This document shows positions 7,991-15,613 of a stretch of DNA of 64,000 bases, in pieces (positions within the stretch are counted from its first letter, which is position 1; every line of letters starts with the position of its first letter). This DNA comes from Lentisphaerota bacterium (lineage in GTDB: Bacteria; Verrucomicrobiota; Kiritimatiellia; PWTM01): assembly GCA_016873715.1 (NCBI GenBank), contig VGWF01000003.1, positions 1 to 64,000 on the forward strand, read 5' to 3'. A model generated the notes under the pieces. That model ran no database searches, had not been told where the DNA came from, and was given only the letters and a program-made list of their open reading frames with translations. The position numbers and the translations under genes are program-made.

Positions 7991-8881
7991 ATGAAGCCGG
8001 CGTGTCCTTCCCTTTCCGTCGTTCCATCCGTGCGAGCCCTGCCCTGCGTGGCGCTTCTCCTGTCCGGCCTCGGCGCAGCGGCCGCGGACCCGGGGCTCCG
8101 CCTCGCGATCGACCTTGCGGACCGCGGCGATGCGGGCGGCGCCGCCGTCGAGTTCCGCCGGCTGGCCCTCGATGCGGACGCGCCGGCGGCCCGGGCCGCG
8201 TTCGAGTGGGCCGCGGCGCGCGAGCATGCTCGGGACGGCCGCACGGAGGTGTCGGAGCGGATGCTCGACCGCGCCGAGGACTCCGGCGCGCCGAAGGCCC
8301 CGTGCCTCCTGCTCCGCGCGGAGAATGCGGCCGCGGCGGGCGACAGCGCGGCGGCCGGGTTCTTCTGGTCGTCCTTCCGCGAAGCGTCGACGGAGACCGA
8401 CGCCCGGGCCTTTGCCGCTCGCCGGATCGCCGCGCTCCATCTCGAGGCCGACGATCCGCAGGCCGCGGCCGTCGCGCTTCGCGCGTCGCCGCGCGACGAG
8501 GCCGCCGCCCTCGCCGCCGTGGACGCCTACCGCGCCGGCCCCCGCAAGCGGCCGCTGGTCGGAGGGCTGCTGGGCCTTGTTCCCGGCCTCGGCTACGCCT
8601 ACAGCGGCGAGTACGGAAACGCCGCGCGGTCCCTCCTGCTGAACGGATTGTTCATCGGGCTGATGGTCCTTGCGGCGGACGACGACCACTGGGGCGCCTT
8701 CGGGCTGGCGGGGTTCGCCGAGGTGACGCTGTACTCCGGCAGCGTCTACGGGGGCATCGATGCGGCGCACCGGTGGAACCGGCGGCGGGCGCTCGATGCC
8801 GTGCATGCGGTCCAGGGGGAGTCCGCATGGGACGTGGATTACGGGTCGCTTCCCGTGATGAAGATCCGCTATACTTTCTGA
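7991..8881 (+). CDS. Exported TPR-like protein with C-terminal membrane hairpin
   Basis: A 296-residue protein with an N-terminal signal peptide (PCVALLLSGLGAAAAD). An Ala-rich helical region at about 35-190 has the spacing of TPR/SEL1-like helices (LRLAIDLADRGDAGGAAVEFRRLAL). From about 195 there is a TM2- or DUF5683-like segment: RKRPLVGGLLGLVPGLGYAYSG, then NAARSLLLNGLFIGLMVLAA. The pattern 'PGLGQxYxG...A....' is typical of those membrane domains. It ends the trio with the small membrane protein and the YidD protein; the shared context suggests a joint role in envelope protein assembly, but that is inference. Confidence 0.65.
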   Translation: MKPACPSLSVVPSVRALPCVALLLSGLGAAAADPGLRLAIDLADRGDAGGAAVEFRRLALDADAPAARAAFEWAAAREHARDGRTEVSERMLDRAEDSGAPKAPCLLLRAENAAAAGDSAAAGFFWSSFREASTETDARAFAARRIAALHLEADDPQAAAVALRASPRDEAAALAAVDAYRAGPRKRPLVGGLLGLVPGLGYAYSGEYGNAARSLLLNGLFIGLMVLAADDDHWGAFGLAGFAEVTLYSGSVYGGIDAAHRWNRRRALDAVHAVQGESAWDVDYGSLPVMKIRYTF

Positions 8882-8886
8882 GGCGC

Positions 8887-9522
8887 ATGAAACCTGCCCG
8901 GACCATCCCCGTCCTGCGCACCGGAGCGGCGGTACTGGCCGCCCTTGCCTTCCTGGCGGCGCCGGTCGTTGCCCCTGCCGCCGAGAAGGGCAAGAAGAAG
9001 GCGGCCGCCAAGCCGGCGGCCAAGGCCCCCGCCGCGGGCAAGGCCAAGCCTGCCGCCGACAAGGCGCCGGCGAAGAAGCCCGCTCCGAAGTTCGTCGCGA
9101 AGCCCAGCACGGCCCCCCTCAAGGCCCTGCCCGCTCCGGAGAGCTCCGCGGGCAAGGTCGGCTCCGACCAGGCGGCGGCGTCGATGAGCATCGCCACCCG
9201 TCTCCAGGCCGAACGCGACCATGCCGAGTCCGAGCAGGCGTTTCTCCGGCTGCTGCAGGACAAGCTGCCGGTCGGACTCTGGAGTCCCGACCGCATCGCG
9301 AGCGCGGACGACGGGAACACGCTGCTCCATTACGCGGTGATGCAGGGCTGGGCGAACGCGGCGGGCTACCTCGTCGAACAGGGCGCGGATCTCGAATCCC
9401 GCAACATCCTCGGGAAGACGCCGGCGATCCTCGCGAAGGAACTCGGCCACGGTCGGATCCTCGGGATCCTCGAGGCCGGGGCGCAGGCGCGGGACGCGAA
9501 ACGGTCCGACCGGGGGCAGTGA
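8887..9522 (+). CDS. Exported ankyrin-repeat protein
   Basis: A 211-residue protein with a signal peptide ending near APAAE, then a Lys/Ala/Pro-rich low-complexity linker (about 30-90). A folded C-terminal part holds one good ankyrin repeat (DDGNTLLHYAVMQGWANAAGYL) followed by a second (GADLESRNILGKTPAILAKELG). Ankyrin repeats bind other proteins; two repeats is few for a free-standing domain. The start at ATG 8887 is five bases after the previous stop, so it is probably translated from the same transcript. The long ORF in the track (8002-9522) merely extends this frame backwards across the upstream gene. Confidence 0.7.
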   Translation: MKPARTIPVLRTGAAVLAALAFLAAPVVAPAAEKGKKKAAAKPAAKAPAAGKAKPAADKAPAKKPAPKFVAKPSTAPLKALPAPESSAGKVGSDQAAASMSIATRLQAERDHAESEQAFLRLLQDKLPVGLWSPDRIASADDGNTLLHYAVMQGWANAAGYLVEQGADLESRNILGKTPAILAKELGHGRILGILEAGAQARDAKRSDRGQ

Positions 9523-9540
9523 GGGACTCCCCGTCGTGGG

Positions 9541-9555
9541 CGCCGGATCCCGGCG
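9541..9555. terminator. GC hairpin between convergent genes
   Basis: CGCCGG-ATC-CCGGCG sits in the 60-base gap between the ankyrin gene and the converging GtrA gene. It has no T-run, so it is only a weak bidirectional terminator candidate. Confidence 0.25.
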
Positions 9556-9582
9556 ACGTGCGATCGACCGCCTCGCTCCGGA

Positions 9583-10029
9583 TCAGGAGGCGGCCCCCGA
9601 CCGGGCGAAAGTCCAGTGCCGCTGCAGCACGAACGACACGACCGCGACGGTCGCATCCGCGCACAACTTGGCCAGGGCCGGCCGTCCCGGCAGCAGCCGC
9701 GTGTAGAGTCCCACGGCCGCGAGGGCCAGCACGTAGGCCGAAGCCCACACGACCCAGAACCGCGCGAACTGCACGCGCAGCGCAAGACCGCGCCGGTCGC
9801 GGAAGGTCCAGGCGCGGTTCAGGGCGAAACTGACCAGCCCCCCGGCCGGCCGGCACACGGCCTGCGCAGCGAGCGGGCTCCATCCAAGCCCCGAGCTCAG
9901 CAGGAAGAAGGTGCCGTAGTCGGTGGCGACCACGGCGAACCCGCACAGGGAATAGCGGATCGCGTCCCGGAGAACCCCGGGACGCATGCACCCTCCCGTC
10001 TTCGGATCGGCCCTGGACTCGTCCGTCAT
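9583..10029 (-). CDS. GtrA-family membrane protein
   Basis: A 148-residue protein with four hydrophobic helices and the GtrA hallmarks: 'AIRYSLCGFAVVATDYGTFF' near the N-terminus, 'VSFALNRAWTF' after helix two and 'VSFVLQRHWTFAR' at the C-terminus. GtrA proteins are thought to flip or present polyprenyl-linked sugars for cell-surface glycans. I chose ATG 10029 because GGGAG lies a few bases upstream; the ORF track start at 10242 would add about 70 residues of non-homologous basic sequence. A second GtrA protein lies at 61503-61997. Confidence 0.8.
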   Translation of the reverse strand: MTDESRADPKTGGCMRPGVLRDAIRYSLCGFAVVATDYGTFFLLSSGLGWSPLAAQAVCRPAGGLVSFALNRAWTFRDRRGLALRVQFARFWVVWASAYVLALAAVGLYTRLLPGRPALAKLCADATVAVVSFVLQRHWTFARSGAAS

Positions 10030-10149
10030 GGCACTCCCGCGAGCCCGCACAGTGCCCGATTCCGGGGCGCACGGCAACCGCCGCCCAAATCCACGGCTAC
10101 GCTTGGTCGATAGGAACGAACGATGCTTCGAGGGCCCCCTGCACGGCGC

Positions 10150-10223
10150 CGACGGAGCGGCGCCCTCCAGGTCCGCCCTCTCGTATCCCCAGGAAACAGG
10201 ATCTGGAGGGCCGCGCTCCGTCG
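10150..10223. repeat. REP-like palindrome with 21-base arms
   Basis: The left arm (10150-10170, starting CGACGGAGCGGC) and right arm (10203-10223, starting CTGGAGGGCCGC) are inverted copies differing only by a GC/CG swap, with a 32-base loop. A 16-base core of the right arm recurs near position 71. It is probably a dispersed repeat rather than a gene-specific regulator. Confidence 0.55.
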
Positions 10224-10305
10224 CGGCCGTGTCCATGCGCACTTCACACGGGTGGTCACCGGATATCCGAGGCTTGGCCGAGGATTGGGGCCGCCGACAA
10301 AGGGA

Positions 10306-10334
10306 TTGAGCCGGCGGATCCGGGTCGCTACTCT
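10306..10334 (+). promoter_or_regulatory. Putative leaderless promoter of the PEP-CTERM gene
   Basis: TTGAGC, a 17-base spacer, then TACTCT. ATG 10341 follows six bases after the -10 and no Shine-Dalgarno sequence is present. Context GCCGGCATG matches 5894 and 45244. Confidence 0.4.
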
Positions 10335-10340
10335 GCCGGC

Positions 10341-11315
10341 ATGAGGGGAGCCCGAAACGTCCTTCCGCTCCTGCTGGCTGTCGGCCTCGGGGCCGTGCCG
10401 GCCGCGGTCCGCGCCGCGCTCCTCGCCTACGAACCGTTCCTCGCCGGCGGGGCGTCGCCCAACCTCGCCGCCGGACAGTACACCAACGGCGTCGCCTATC
10501 CGGGTGACCAGCTCCTCGGCCAGGGTCCCGCCGCCCTCGGGTTCGGCGCCGGATCGGCGTGGACCAACAACTCCGGCAGCGGCTACAACGCCAACGTCTA
10601 CTACCGCACCGAGGCCGACCAGGGCGGCTACACCGACGGCAACGGCCGCCAGCTCGTCACCGCCGCCGGCCAGCTCAATCTCCAGCGCAGCTCCGGCGCC
10701 CCATCCGACAGCGACAAGAACGCCGTGCGCACCCTCGCGCTCGGGGGGAACCTCCCGGGCGTCATCTACATGAGCTTCATGGCCAGCATGACCGTCGGCG
10801 ACCATGTCCGCCTCTCGTCCGGCGCGACGGACGGCTCCAGCGCGCAGCGGTTCTTCTTCGGCGCCAGCACCACGCGCAACCCCTTTGTGAGCGGCTGGAA
10901 CGGCTCCGCCTACAGCAACGTCGTCAACACCGGCATCGCCATCTCGACGAACACGATGCACCTGTTCGTCGCCCGCATCCGCGACAACGGCGACGCCGTC
11001 CACGACGAGATCGCCCTCTTCTTCGATCCTCTTCTCGCCTCGGAGGGCCTCAACACCCCGACCGCGGAGCTTACCCTCGGCAACTTCTACGTCGCCGGCA
11101 ACGCCGGATGGACTCTCGTGGACACCTATATCCGCGGTCGTGCCGTCGACGCCCCGTCCTCGGTCCGCATCGACGAAATCCGCATCGGCACCACGTGGGC
11201 GGACGTCACACCGAACATCATCCCCGAGCCGTCGACCGCCGCCACGCTCCTTGCCGGTGTCCTGCTCCTCGCTCGCCGACTTCGCGGCGGCCGCCCGGAC
11301 AGCCGCCTGCCGTGA
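10341..11315 (+). CDS. PEP-CTERM sorting domain protein
   Basis: A 324-residue protein with an N-terminal signal peptide (LPLLLAVGLGAVPAAVRA). The body is rich in Gly, Asn, Ser and Thr (SAWTNNSGSGYNANVYYRT), suggesting a secreted beta-sandwich. It ends in a textbook PEP-CTERM tripartite signal: IPEPSTAATL, a hydrophobic helix (LLAGVLLLA) and the basic tail RRLRGGRP. PEP-CTERM proteins are processed by exosortase and usually travel with exopolysaccharide systems; no exosortase is encoded in this window. The stop codon overlaps the GTG start of the next gene. Confidence 0.85.
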   Translation: MRGARNVLPLLLAVGLGAVPAAVRAALLAYEPFLAGGASPNLAAGQYTNGVAYPGDQLLGQGPAALGFGAGSAWTNNSGSGYNANVYYRTEADQGGYTDGNGRQLVTAAGQLNLQRSSGAPSDSDKNAVRTLALGGNLPGVIYMSFMASMTVGDHVRLSSGATDGSSAQRFFFGASTTRNPFVSGWNGSAYSNVVNTGIAISTNTMHLFVARIRDNGDAVHDEIALFFDPLLASEGLNTPTAELTLGNFYVAGNAGWTLVDTYIRGRAVDAPSSVRIDEIRIGTTWADVTPNIIPEPSTAATLLAGVLLLARRLRGGRPDSRLP

Positions 11316-12016
11316 GCGTTCCGGCCTCCACGCCCCTCGGCGGCCCCGAGTCGATCTCCATCCGGGTCTCGATCGGGGACGACCTCCGCGCGCTCTGCCC
11401 CCGCATCGCCGTCGGGCTCGTCGAGGCGCTCGTTCGCAACGACCGCCCCGCCCCCGATCTCCAGGCCGACATCGACGCCGCCCTCGCCGGCTTCGCGGAT
11501 CATCCGCTCGAACGCATCAAGGAGCACCCGGCCATCGCCGCCACGCGCGCCCTCTACCGCGCCTGCGGCAAGGAGCCGAACCGCTACCGGCCCGCGGCCG
11601 AGCAACTCCGCCGCCGCGCCGCCCAGGGCAAGGGCCTCTACCGGATCAGTCCCCTCGTCGATCTCGTGAACCTCGTCTCGCTCCGCACGGGGCTCTCCAT
11701 CGGCGCGTTCGACCTCGACGCGGTCGACGGCGACGCCGAGTGGGGCGTCGGCCGCGCGGACGAACCCTACGAGGCCATCGGCCGCGGCCCCTTCAACATC
11801 GGGGGCATGCCCGTTCTCCGCGACCGACGCGGCGCCTTCGGATCCCCGAGCAGCGACTCCGAGCGCACCAAGCTCCGCCCCGCGACCGTCCGGTTCCTGC
11901 TCAACATCAACAGCTACGCCGGCCCCGATCCCGCCGTCGCCGCCATCGAACTCGCCTCCGGCCTCCTCCGCCGCCACGCCGACGCCACCGGGATCCGCAG
12001 CGCAGTCGTGCGCTGA
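11312..12016 (+). CDS. B3/B4 tRNA-binding-domain protein
   Basis: A 234-residue protein that resembles free-standing versions of the B3/B4 (tRNA-editing) domain of phenylalanyl-tRNA synthetase beta chain. Signatures are HPAIAATRALYRACGKEPNR, then LVDLVNLVSLRTGLSIGAFDLD, and later FNIGGMPVLRD. Stand-alone proteins of this family are suspected to clear mischarged tRNA, but their substrate is not established. The start is GTG 11312, in a GTGA overlap with the PEP-CTERM stop; no in-frame ATG exists before the conserved part. The pairing with a secreted surface protein makes no obvious functional sense. The first of two tandem-repeat blocks begins 16 bases after the stop. Confidence 0.75.
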   Translation: MSVPASTPLGGPESISIRVSIGDDLRALCPRIAVGLVEALVRNDRPAPDLQADIDAALAGFADHPLERIKEHPAIAATRALYRACGKEPNRYRPAAEQLRRRAAQGKGLYRISPLVDLVNLVSLRTGLSIGAFDLDAVDGDAEWGVGRADEPYEAIGRGPFNIGGMPVLRDRRGAFGSPSSDSERTKLRPATVRFLLNINSYAGPDPAVAAIELASGLLRRHADATGIRSAVVR

Positions 12017-12031
12017 GCCGGGGAACGGAAG

Positions 12032-12157
12032 CGGAGAGCACAGAGCGAAGAGCACAGAGCGGAGAGCAGAGAGCGGAGAGCAGAGAGCGGAGAGCCCCGA
12101 GCGGAGAGCACAGAGCGGAGAGCGTAGGGCGGAGAGCGCAGAGCGGAGAGTCGGGAG
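12032..12157. repeat. Nine tandem copies of a 14-bp unit
   Basis: Consensus CGGAGAGCNNNGAG, nine consecutive copies with no length variation (9 x 14 = 126 bp). It is strongly purine-rich on the plus strand. Variation concentrates at the three N positions. Confidence 0.8.
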
Positions 12158-12176
12158 TGGGAACCAAAGGCCGCCG

Positions 12177-12295
12177 TTGGTTGTTGGCTGTTGGATGTTC
12201 GATGGTGGTAGTTCGTTGTTGAATGTTGGTTGTTCGGTGTTCGATGTTGGATGTTCGATGTTGGATGTTGGACGTTGGTTGTTGGTTGTTGGCTG
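12177..12295. repeat. Seventeen tandem copies of a 7-bp unit
   Basis: Consensus TTGGNTG (variants TTCGATG, TTGAATG and one GTGGTAG), 17 x 7 = 119 bp. Almost no A or C on the plus strand. It begins 19 bases after the 14-bp block and ends about 90 bases before the efflux adaptor start. Confidence 0.8.
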
Positions 12296-12386
12296 CCGAG
12301 TCCGGCTGTCCCGCCCCGGTTCGCTTGCGCTATACTGTGCGCCTGACCGCGTCGGTTGACACCGGGGACCGGATCGGAGACTCCGT

Positions 12387-13610
12387 GTGAGCGCACGTCC
12401 AGACAGCATCGACGATCTTCGCATCGACCGGACCGGCGAGGACGCCCCCCGTCCCCGCATCGGTACGGTCGTGGCCGTGATCGTCGTCCTCGCCCTCCTG
12501 GCGGCCGCCGCCTTCGGCCTCTCCGCCGGCCGCGGCCCCGAGGTGCGCACCGTCGCCGCCCGCGAGGCCGCGGCGGAATCCGGCGGCCCCCGCACCGTCC
12601 TCAACGCCTCGGGCTACGTCGTCGCGCGCCGCCAGGCCACGGTCTCGTCGAAGATCACCGGCAAGGTCATCGAGGTCCTCGTCGAGGAGGGCATGAAGGT
12701 CGCCGACGGCCAGGTCCTCGCCCGCCTCGATGACGCCAACGTGCGGACCGGGCTCAACCTTGCGGAATCGGAGCACACCGCCGCACGCGCGGCGCTGGCC
12801 GAAACCCGCGTCCGCCTCGACGAGGCCCGCGTGGAGTTCGGCCGTATCCAGCGGCTCGCCGCGGCGGACCTGACCACCACCTCGGAGCTCGACCGCGCCC
12901 GCGCCTCGGTCCAGTCGCTCGAGGCGCGCATCGAACAGCAGGACGCGCAGGCGCAGGTCGCCGGCCGGCAGGTCGACGTCTGGAAGCAGCAGGTGGAGGA
13001 CGCCGTCATCCGCGCGCCCTTCTCCGGCATCGCCACCTCCAAGAACGCCCAGCCGGGCGAGATGATCTCCCCCGTCTCCGCCGGCGGCGGCTTCACGCGC
13101 ACGGGCATCGGAACCATCGTCGACATGGATTCCCTCGAGATCGAGGTCGACGTCAACGAGAGCTACCTTCACCGGGTCCGTCCCGGCCAGCCGGTCGAGG
13201 CCTCGCTCGATGCCTATCCGGACTGGAGGATCCCCTGCAAGGTCTTCGCGATCATCCCCACGGCCGACCGGCAGAAGTCGACCGTCAAGGTCCGCGTGAA
13301 GTTCGACCGCCTCGACCCGCGCATCCTGCCCGACATGGGCGTGAAGGTCGCGTTCCAGGGCGCCCCCGGCGATGGAACTCCCGCCGTGGCCACGGTCCTC
13401 GTGCCCGAGGCCGCCATCCGGCACGTCGACGGCCGGGCCACCGCATGGGTCGTCGGGAACGGCCACCTCCAGCTCCGCGCCCTCACCGTGGAGACCGCCC
13501 GCGCGGGCCAGGTTTCCGTCACGTCCGGCCTGAAGGCGGGCGAGCGGGTCGTCGTCGACGGCCCCGCCTCCCTCCGGGAGGGCGGCCGCGTGCGCGAGGC
13601 GGCACGATGA
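12387..13610 (+). CDS. Periplasmic adaptor of a MacAB-like efflux system
   Basis: A 407-residue HlyD/RND-type membrane-fusion protein. A single N-terminal anchor ([21 protein letters not shown]) is followed by the lipoyl half-motif ([21 protein letters not shown] ... VKEGMxV-like [17 protein letters not shown]). A coiled-coil hairpin covers about 115-205, then the second lipoyl half ([20 protein letters not shown]) and beta-barrel region. It would link the inner-membrane permeases to an outer-membrane channel; no TolC gene is nearby. Start GTG 12387 with GGAGA upstream. Its stop overlaps a 13-codon ORF that leads into the ATPase gene. Confidence 0.85.
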   Translation: MSARPDSIDDLRIDRTGEDAPRPRIGTVVAVIVVLALLAAAAFGLSAGRGPEVRTVAAREAAAESGGPRTVLNASGYVVARRQATVSSKITGKVIEVLVEEGMKVADGQVLARLDDANVRTGLNLAESEHTAARAALAETRVRLDEARVEFGRIQRLAAADLTTTSELDRARASVQSLEARIEQQDAQAQVAGRQVDVWKQQVEDAVIRAPFSGIATSKNAQPGEMISPVSAGGGFTRTGIGTIVDMDSLEIEVDVNESYLHRVRPGQPVEASLDAYPDWRIPCKVFAIIPTADRQKSTVKVRVKFDRLDPRILPDMGVKVAFQGAPGDGTPAVATVLVPEAAIRHVDGRATAWVVGNGHLQLRALTVETARAGQVSVTSGLKAGERVVVDGPASLREGGRVREAAR

Positions 13611-13648
13611 GCGCCCTGCGGGCGGCGCGGGGCGGGCCGGTCGCATGA
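13607..13648 (+). other. 13-codon bridging ORF between adaptor and ATPase genes
   Basis: The ATG sits in an ATGA overlap with the adaptor stop. Its own TGA sits in an ATGA overlap with the ATPase start. The peptide ([13 protein letters not shown]) has no evident function; the layout suggests a translational-coupling device. See the second example at 14355. Confidence 0.4.
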
Positions 13649-14358
13649 ACGGCGCGGCGCCGGCCCCGGCGGACGATCTCCTCGTCCGGGTTGAGGACGT
13701 CGAGAAGGCGTTCCATCGCGGCGAGGAGGTGATCCACGTCCTGCGCGACCTCCACCTGACCATCCCGCGCGGCGAGTTCCTTGCGCTGATGGGTCCCTCC
13801 GGCTCCGGCAAGAGCACGCTGCTCAACCTCCTGGGCGGCCTCGACCGGCCCACGCGCGGACGCGTGATCGTCGACGGCCGGCGGATCGACCGTCTCTCCG
13901 ACCGCCAGCTCGCGGCGTGGCGCGCGCGCCACGTCGGACTCGTCTTCCAGTTCTACAACCTGCTCCCCGTCCTGACCGCCGAACGCAACGTCGAACTCCC
14001 GCTGCTGCTCGCGCCGCTCACCCGCGTCCAGCGCCGCCGCCACGTCGCGGCCGCGCTGGGCATCGTCGGCCTGTCCCACCGCGCGCGCCACTACCCGCGG
14101 CAGCTCTCCGGCGGCGAGCAGCAGCGCGTGGGCATCGCCCGCGCGCTGGTGACCGACCCGAGCCTGCTGCTGTGCGACGAACCCACCGGCGACCTCGACC
14201 GCCGGTCCGGCGACGGGATCCTCGACCTCCTCCAGGCCCTCAACCGCGAACACGGCAAGACCATCGTGATGGTCACGCACGATCCCCACGCCTCCGCGCG
14301 CGCCACGCGCGTGGTGCACCTCGACAAGGGCCGCCTCGGCACGGAGGCGCCCCCGTGA
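13645..14358 (+). CDS. ABC transporter ATPase, MacB/LolD type
   Basis: A 237-residue nucleotide-binding protein with every required motif: Walker [11 protein letters not shown]-loop in [10 protein letters not shown], signature [15 protein letters not shown], Walker [13 protein letters not shown] and the switch histidine in MVTHD. The FYNLLP and GDLDRRSG stretches are typical of the MacB/LolD/FtsE group, which uses FtsX-type permeases without classical substrate translocation. It pairs with the two permeases downstream. Translation is probably coupled to the adaptor through the mini-ORF at 13607. Confidence 0.9.
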   Translation: MNGAAPAPADDLLVRVEDVEKAFHRGEEVIHVLRDLHLTIPRGEFLALMGPSGSGKSTLLNLLGGLDRPTRGRVIVDGRRIDRLSDRQLAAWRARHVGLVFQFYNLLPVLTAERNVELPLLLAPLTRVQRRRHVAAALGIVGLSHRARHYPRQLSGGEQQRVGIARALVTDPSLLLCDEPTGDLDRRSGDGILDLLQALNREHGKTIVMVTHDPHASARATRVVHLDKGRLGTEAPP

Positions 14359-14387
14359 ACGCCGCCCGCATCCGCCCCGGCCCATGA
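14355..14387 (+). other. 10-codon bridging ORF between ATPase and permease genes
   Basis: The GTG sits in a GTGA overlap with the ATPase stop. The ORF runs ten codons ([10 protein letters not shown]) and its TGA overlaps the permease ATG as ATGA. It has the same architecture as the ORF at 13607, in the same operon. Confidence 0.4.
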
Positions 14388-15538
14388 AGTACCTCCCCCT
14401 CGTCTGGGCCGGCCTCCGGCGCCGGAAGCTGCGGTCGCTGCTGACGCTGCTCTGCATCCTCGTCGCGTTCGTCCTCTTCGGCTACCTCTGCGCCATCGGC
14501 CGCGCGATGGACCAGGGCGCCAGCGTCGCCGGGGCCGACCGTCTGATGGTCCGCCACCGCGTCTCGATCACGCAACCGCTCCCCGTCAGCTACAAGGCGC
14601 GCATCGAGCGCATCCCCGGCGTCGCGCTTGTCGCGCATTTCTCCTGGTTCGGAGGCATCTACCGCGAACCCGGCAACTTCTTCCCCCAGATGGCCGTCGA
14701 ACCCGGCCCCCACCTCGCCATGTACCCGGAGTACCTGCTGCCGGAGGACCGCAGGCAGGCGTGGCTCGCCACCCGCACCGGCGCGATCGCCGGCCGCAGG
14801 ACCGCGGAGAAGTACGGGTGGAAGGTCGGCGACCGGATCCCGATCCAGGCCACCGTCTGGCGCCGGATGAACGGCGACACCACCTGGGAGTTCGACCTCG
14901 TCGGCATCTTCGACGGCGCGAAGCCGGAGACCGACACCACCGGGTTCTTTTTCCGCTACGACTGCCTCGACGAGGGGCGGCTCTTCGGCAAGGGGATCGT
15001 CGCCTGGTACACCGTCCGCGTCTCGAACCCGGAGGAGGCCGCCGACGTCGCGCGGCGGATCGACGAGGAGTTCGCCAACGCCTCCGCCGAGACCAAGTCC
15101 GAGACCGAGGGCGCGTTCCTCCGCGGCTGGGCCCGGCAGATCGGCGACATCTCCACGATCCTCGCCTCCGTCCTCGGCGCCGTCTTCTTCACCATCCTCC
15201 TCGTCGCCGGCAACACGATGGCGCAATCGGTCCGGGAGCGAACCTGCGAGATCGGCGTCCTCAAGGCCCTCGGGTACACCCATGCCGGCGTGCTCTCGCT
15301 GGTCCTCGCGGAGTCGTGCCTTCTCTCCGTCCTCGGGGCCGCGGGCGGACTGGCCGTTGCCTCGGTCCTCGTCGCCGCCGGCGATCCGACCCGCGGCGCG
15401 ATGCCGATGTTCCACTTCCCGGCCGCGGACGTGCTCGCCGGCCTCGGGTGGGCGCTGGCGCTGGGCGTCGTCGCCGGGCTCCTGCCGGCGCTCCACGCGA
15501 TGCGGCTCCGCGTGGCCGACGCGCTGCGGAGGACCTAG
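14384..15538 (+). CDS. FtsX/MacB-type ABC permease, first copy
   Basis: A 384-residue protein. The N-terminal helix (LLTLLCILVAFVLFGYLCAIG) is followed by a periplasmic MacB-type core domain at about 40-255. Three C-terminal helices then match the FtsX domain (AVFFTILLVAGNTMAQSVRERTCE, including the family's 'ERxxEIGxLKAxG' signature read here as ERTCEIGVLKALG). Together with the adaptor and ATPase it would form a mechanotransmission-type transporter, exporting a drug, peptide or lipid, or extracting lipoproteins. The substrate is unknown. A second, diverged permease lies 75 bases downstream, which implies a heterodimer. Confidence 0.85.
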   Translation: MKYLPLVWAGLRRRKLRSLLTLLCILVAFVLFGYLCAIGRAMDQGASVAGADRLMVRHRVSITQPLPVSYKARIERIPGVALVAHFSWFGGIYREPGNFFPQMAVEPGPHLAMYPEYLLPEDRRQAWLATRTGAIAGRRTAEKYGWKVGDRIPIQATVWRRMNGDTTWEFDLVGIFDGAKPETDTTGFFFRYDCLDEGRLFGKGIVAWYTVRVSNPEEAADVARRIDEEFANASAETKSETEGAFLRGWARQIGDISTILASVLGAVFFTILLVAGNTMAQSVRERTCEIGVLKALGYTHAGVLSLVLAESCLLSVLGAAGGLAVASVLVAAGDPTRGAMPMFHFPAADVLAGLGWALALGVVAGLLPALHAMRLRVADALRRT

Positions 15539-15561
15539 CGGGCGCGGGGCGCCCCACGGAC

Positions 15562-15609
15562 GACGGAAGACGGAAGACGGAAGACGGAAGAACGGGAGAA
15601 CGGAAGAAC
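15562..15609. repeat. GACGGAA heptamer repeat ahead of the second permease
   Basis: Four perfect GACGGAA units (15562-15589), two 8-bp variants GAACGG(G/A)A, then GAAC. The last unit supplies GGAAG at the correct distance from ATG 15614, so the repeat array also provides the ribosome-binding site. Confidence 0.75.
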
Positions 15610-15613
15610 AGTG

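Larger units (their letters stand above)
10030..10340. other. 311-bp gene-free divergent region
   Basis: It separates the minus-strand GtrA gene from the plus-strand PEP-CTERM gene. It contains the 10150-10223 palindrome and the promoter at 10306-10334. Nothing else is recognisable. Confidence 0.5.
12017..12386. other. 370-bp gene-free stretch made mostly of tandem repeats
   Basis: It contains a purine-rich 14-bp repeat block, a G/T-rich 7-bp repeat block and, at 12331-12336, TATACT as a possible -10 for the efflux operon (its -35 is poor). ORFs drawn through the repeats are low-complexity artefacts. Confidence 0.6.

Noticed and set aside
8870-8875. TATACT as a promoter for the ankyrin gene
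   Set aside because: It lies within the upstream coding region, has no credible -35 and would leave a leader of a few bases; the gene is adequately explained by read-through.
12032-12295. CRISPR array
   Set aside because: The units are contiguous 14- and 7-bp repeats with no unique spacers and no cas genes.
12331-12336. TATACT as a strong efflux operon promoter
   Set aside because: Good -10 but no -35 at 16-18 bases; kept only as a remark in the gap entry.
11907-12604. ORFs through the tandem repeats encoding Ser/Leu/Arg- or Asn/Gln/Pro/Thr-rich peptides
   Set aside because: They are direct translations of the repeats with no start context or conserved part.
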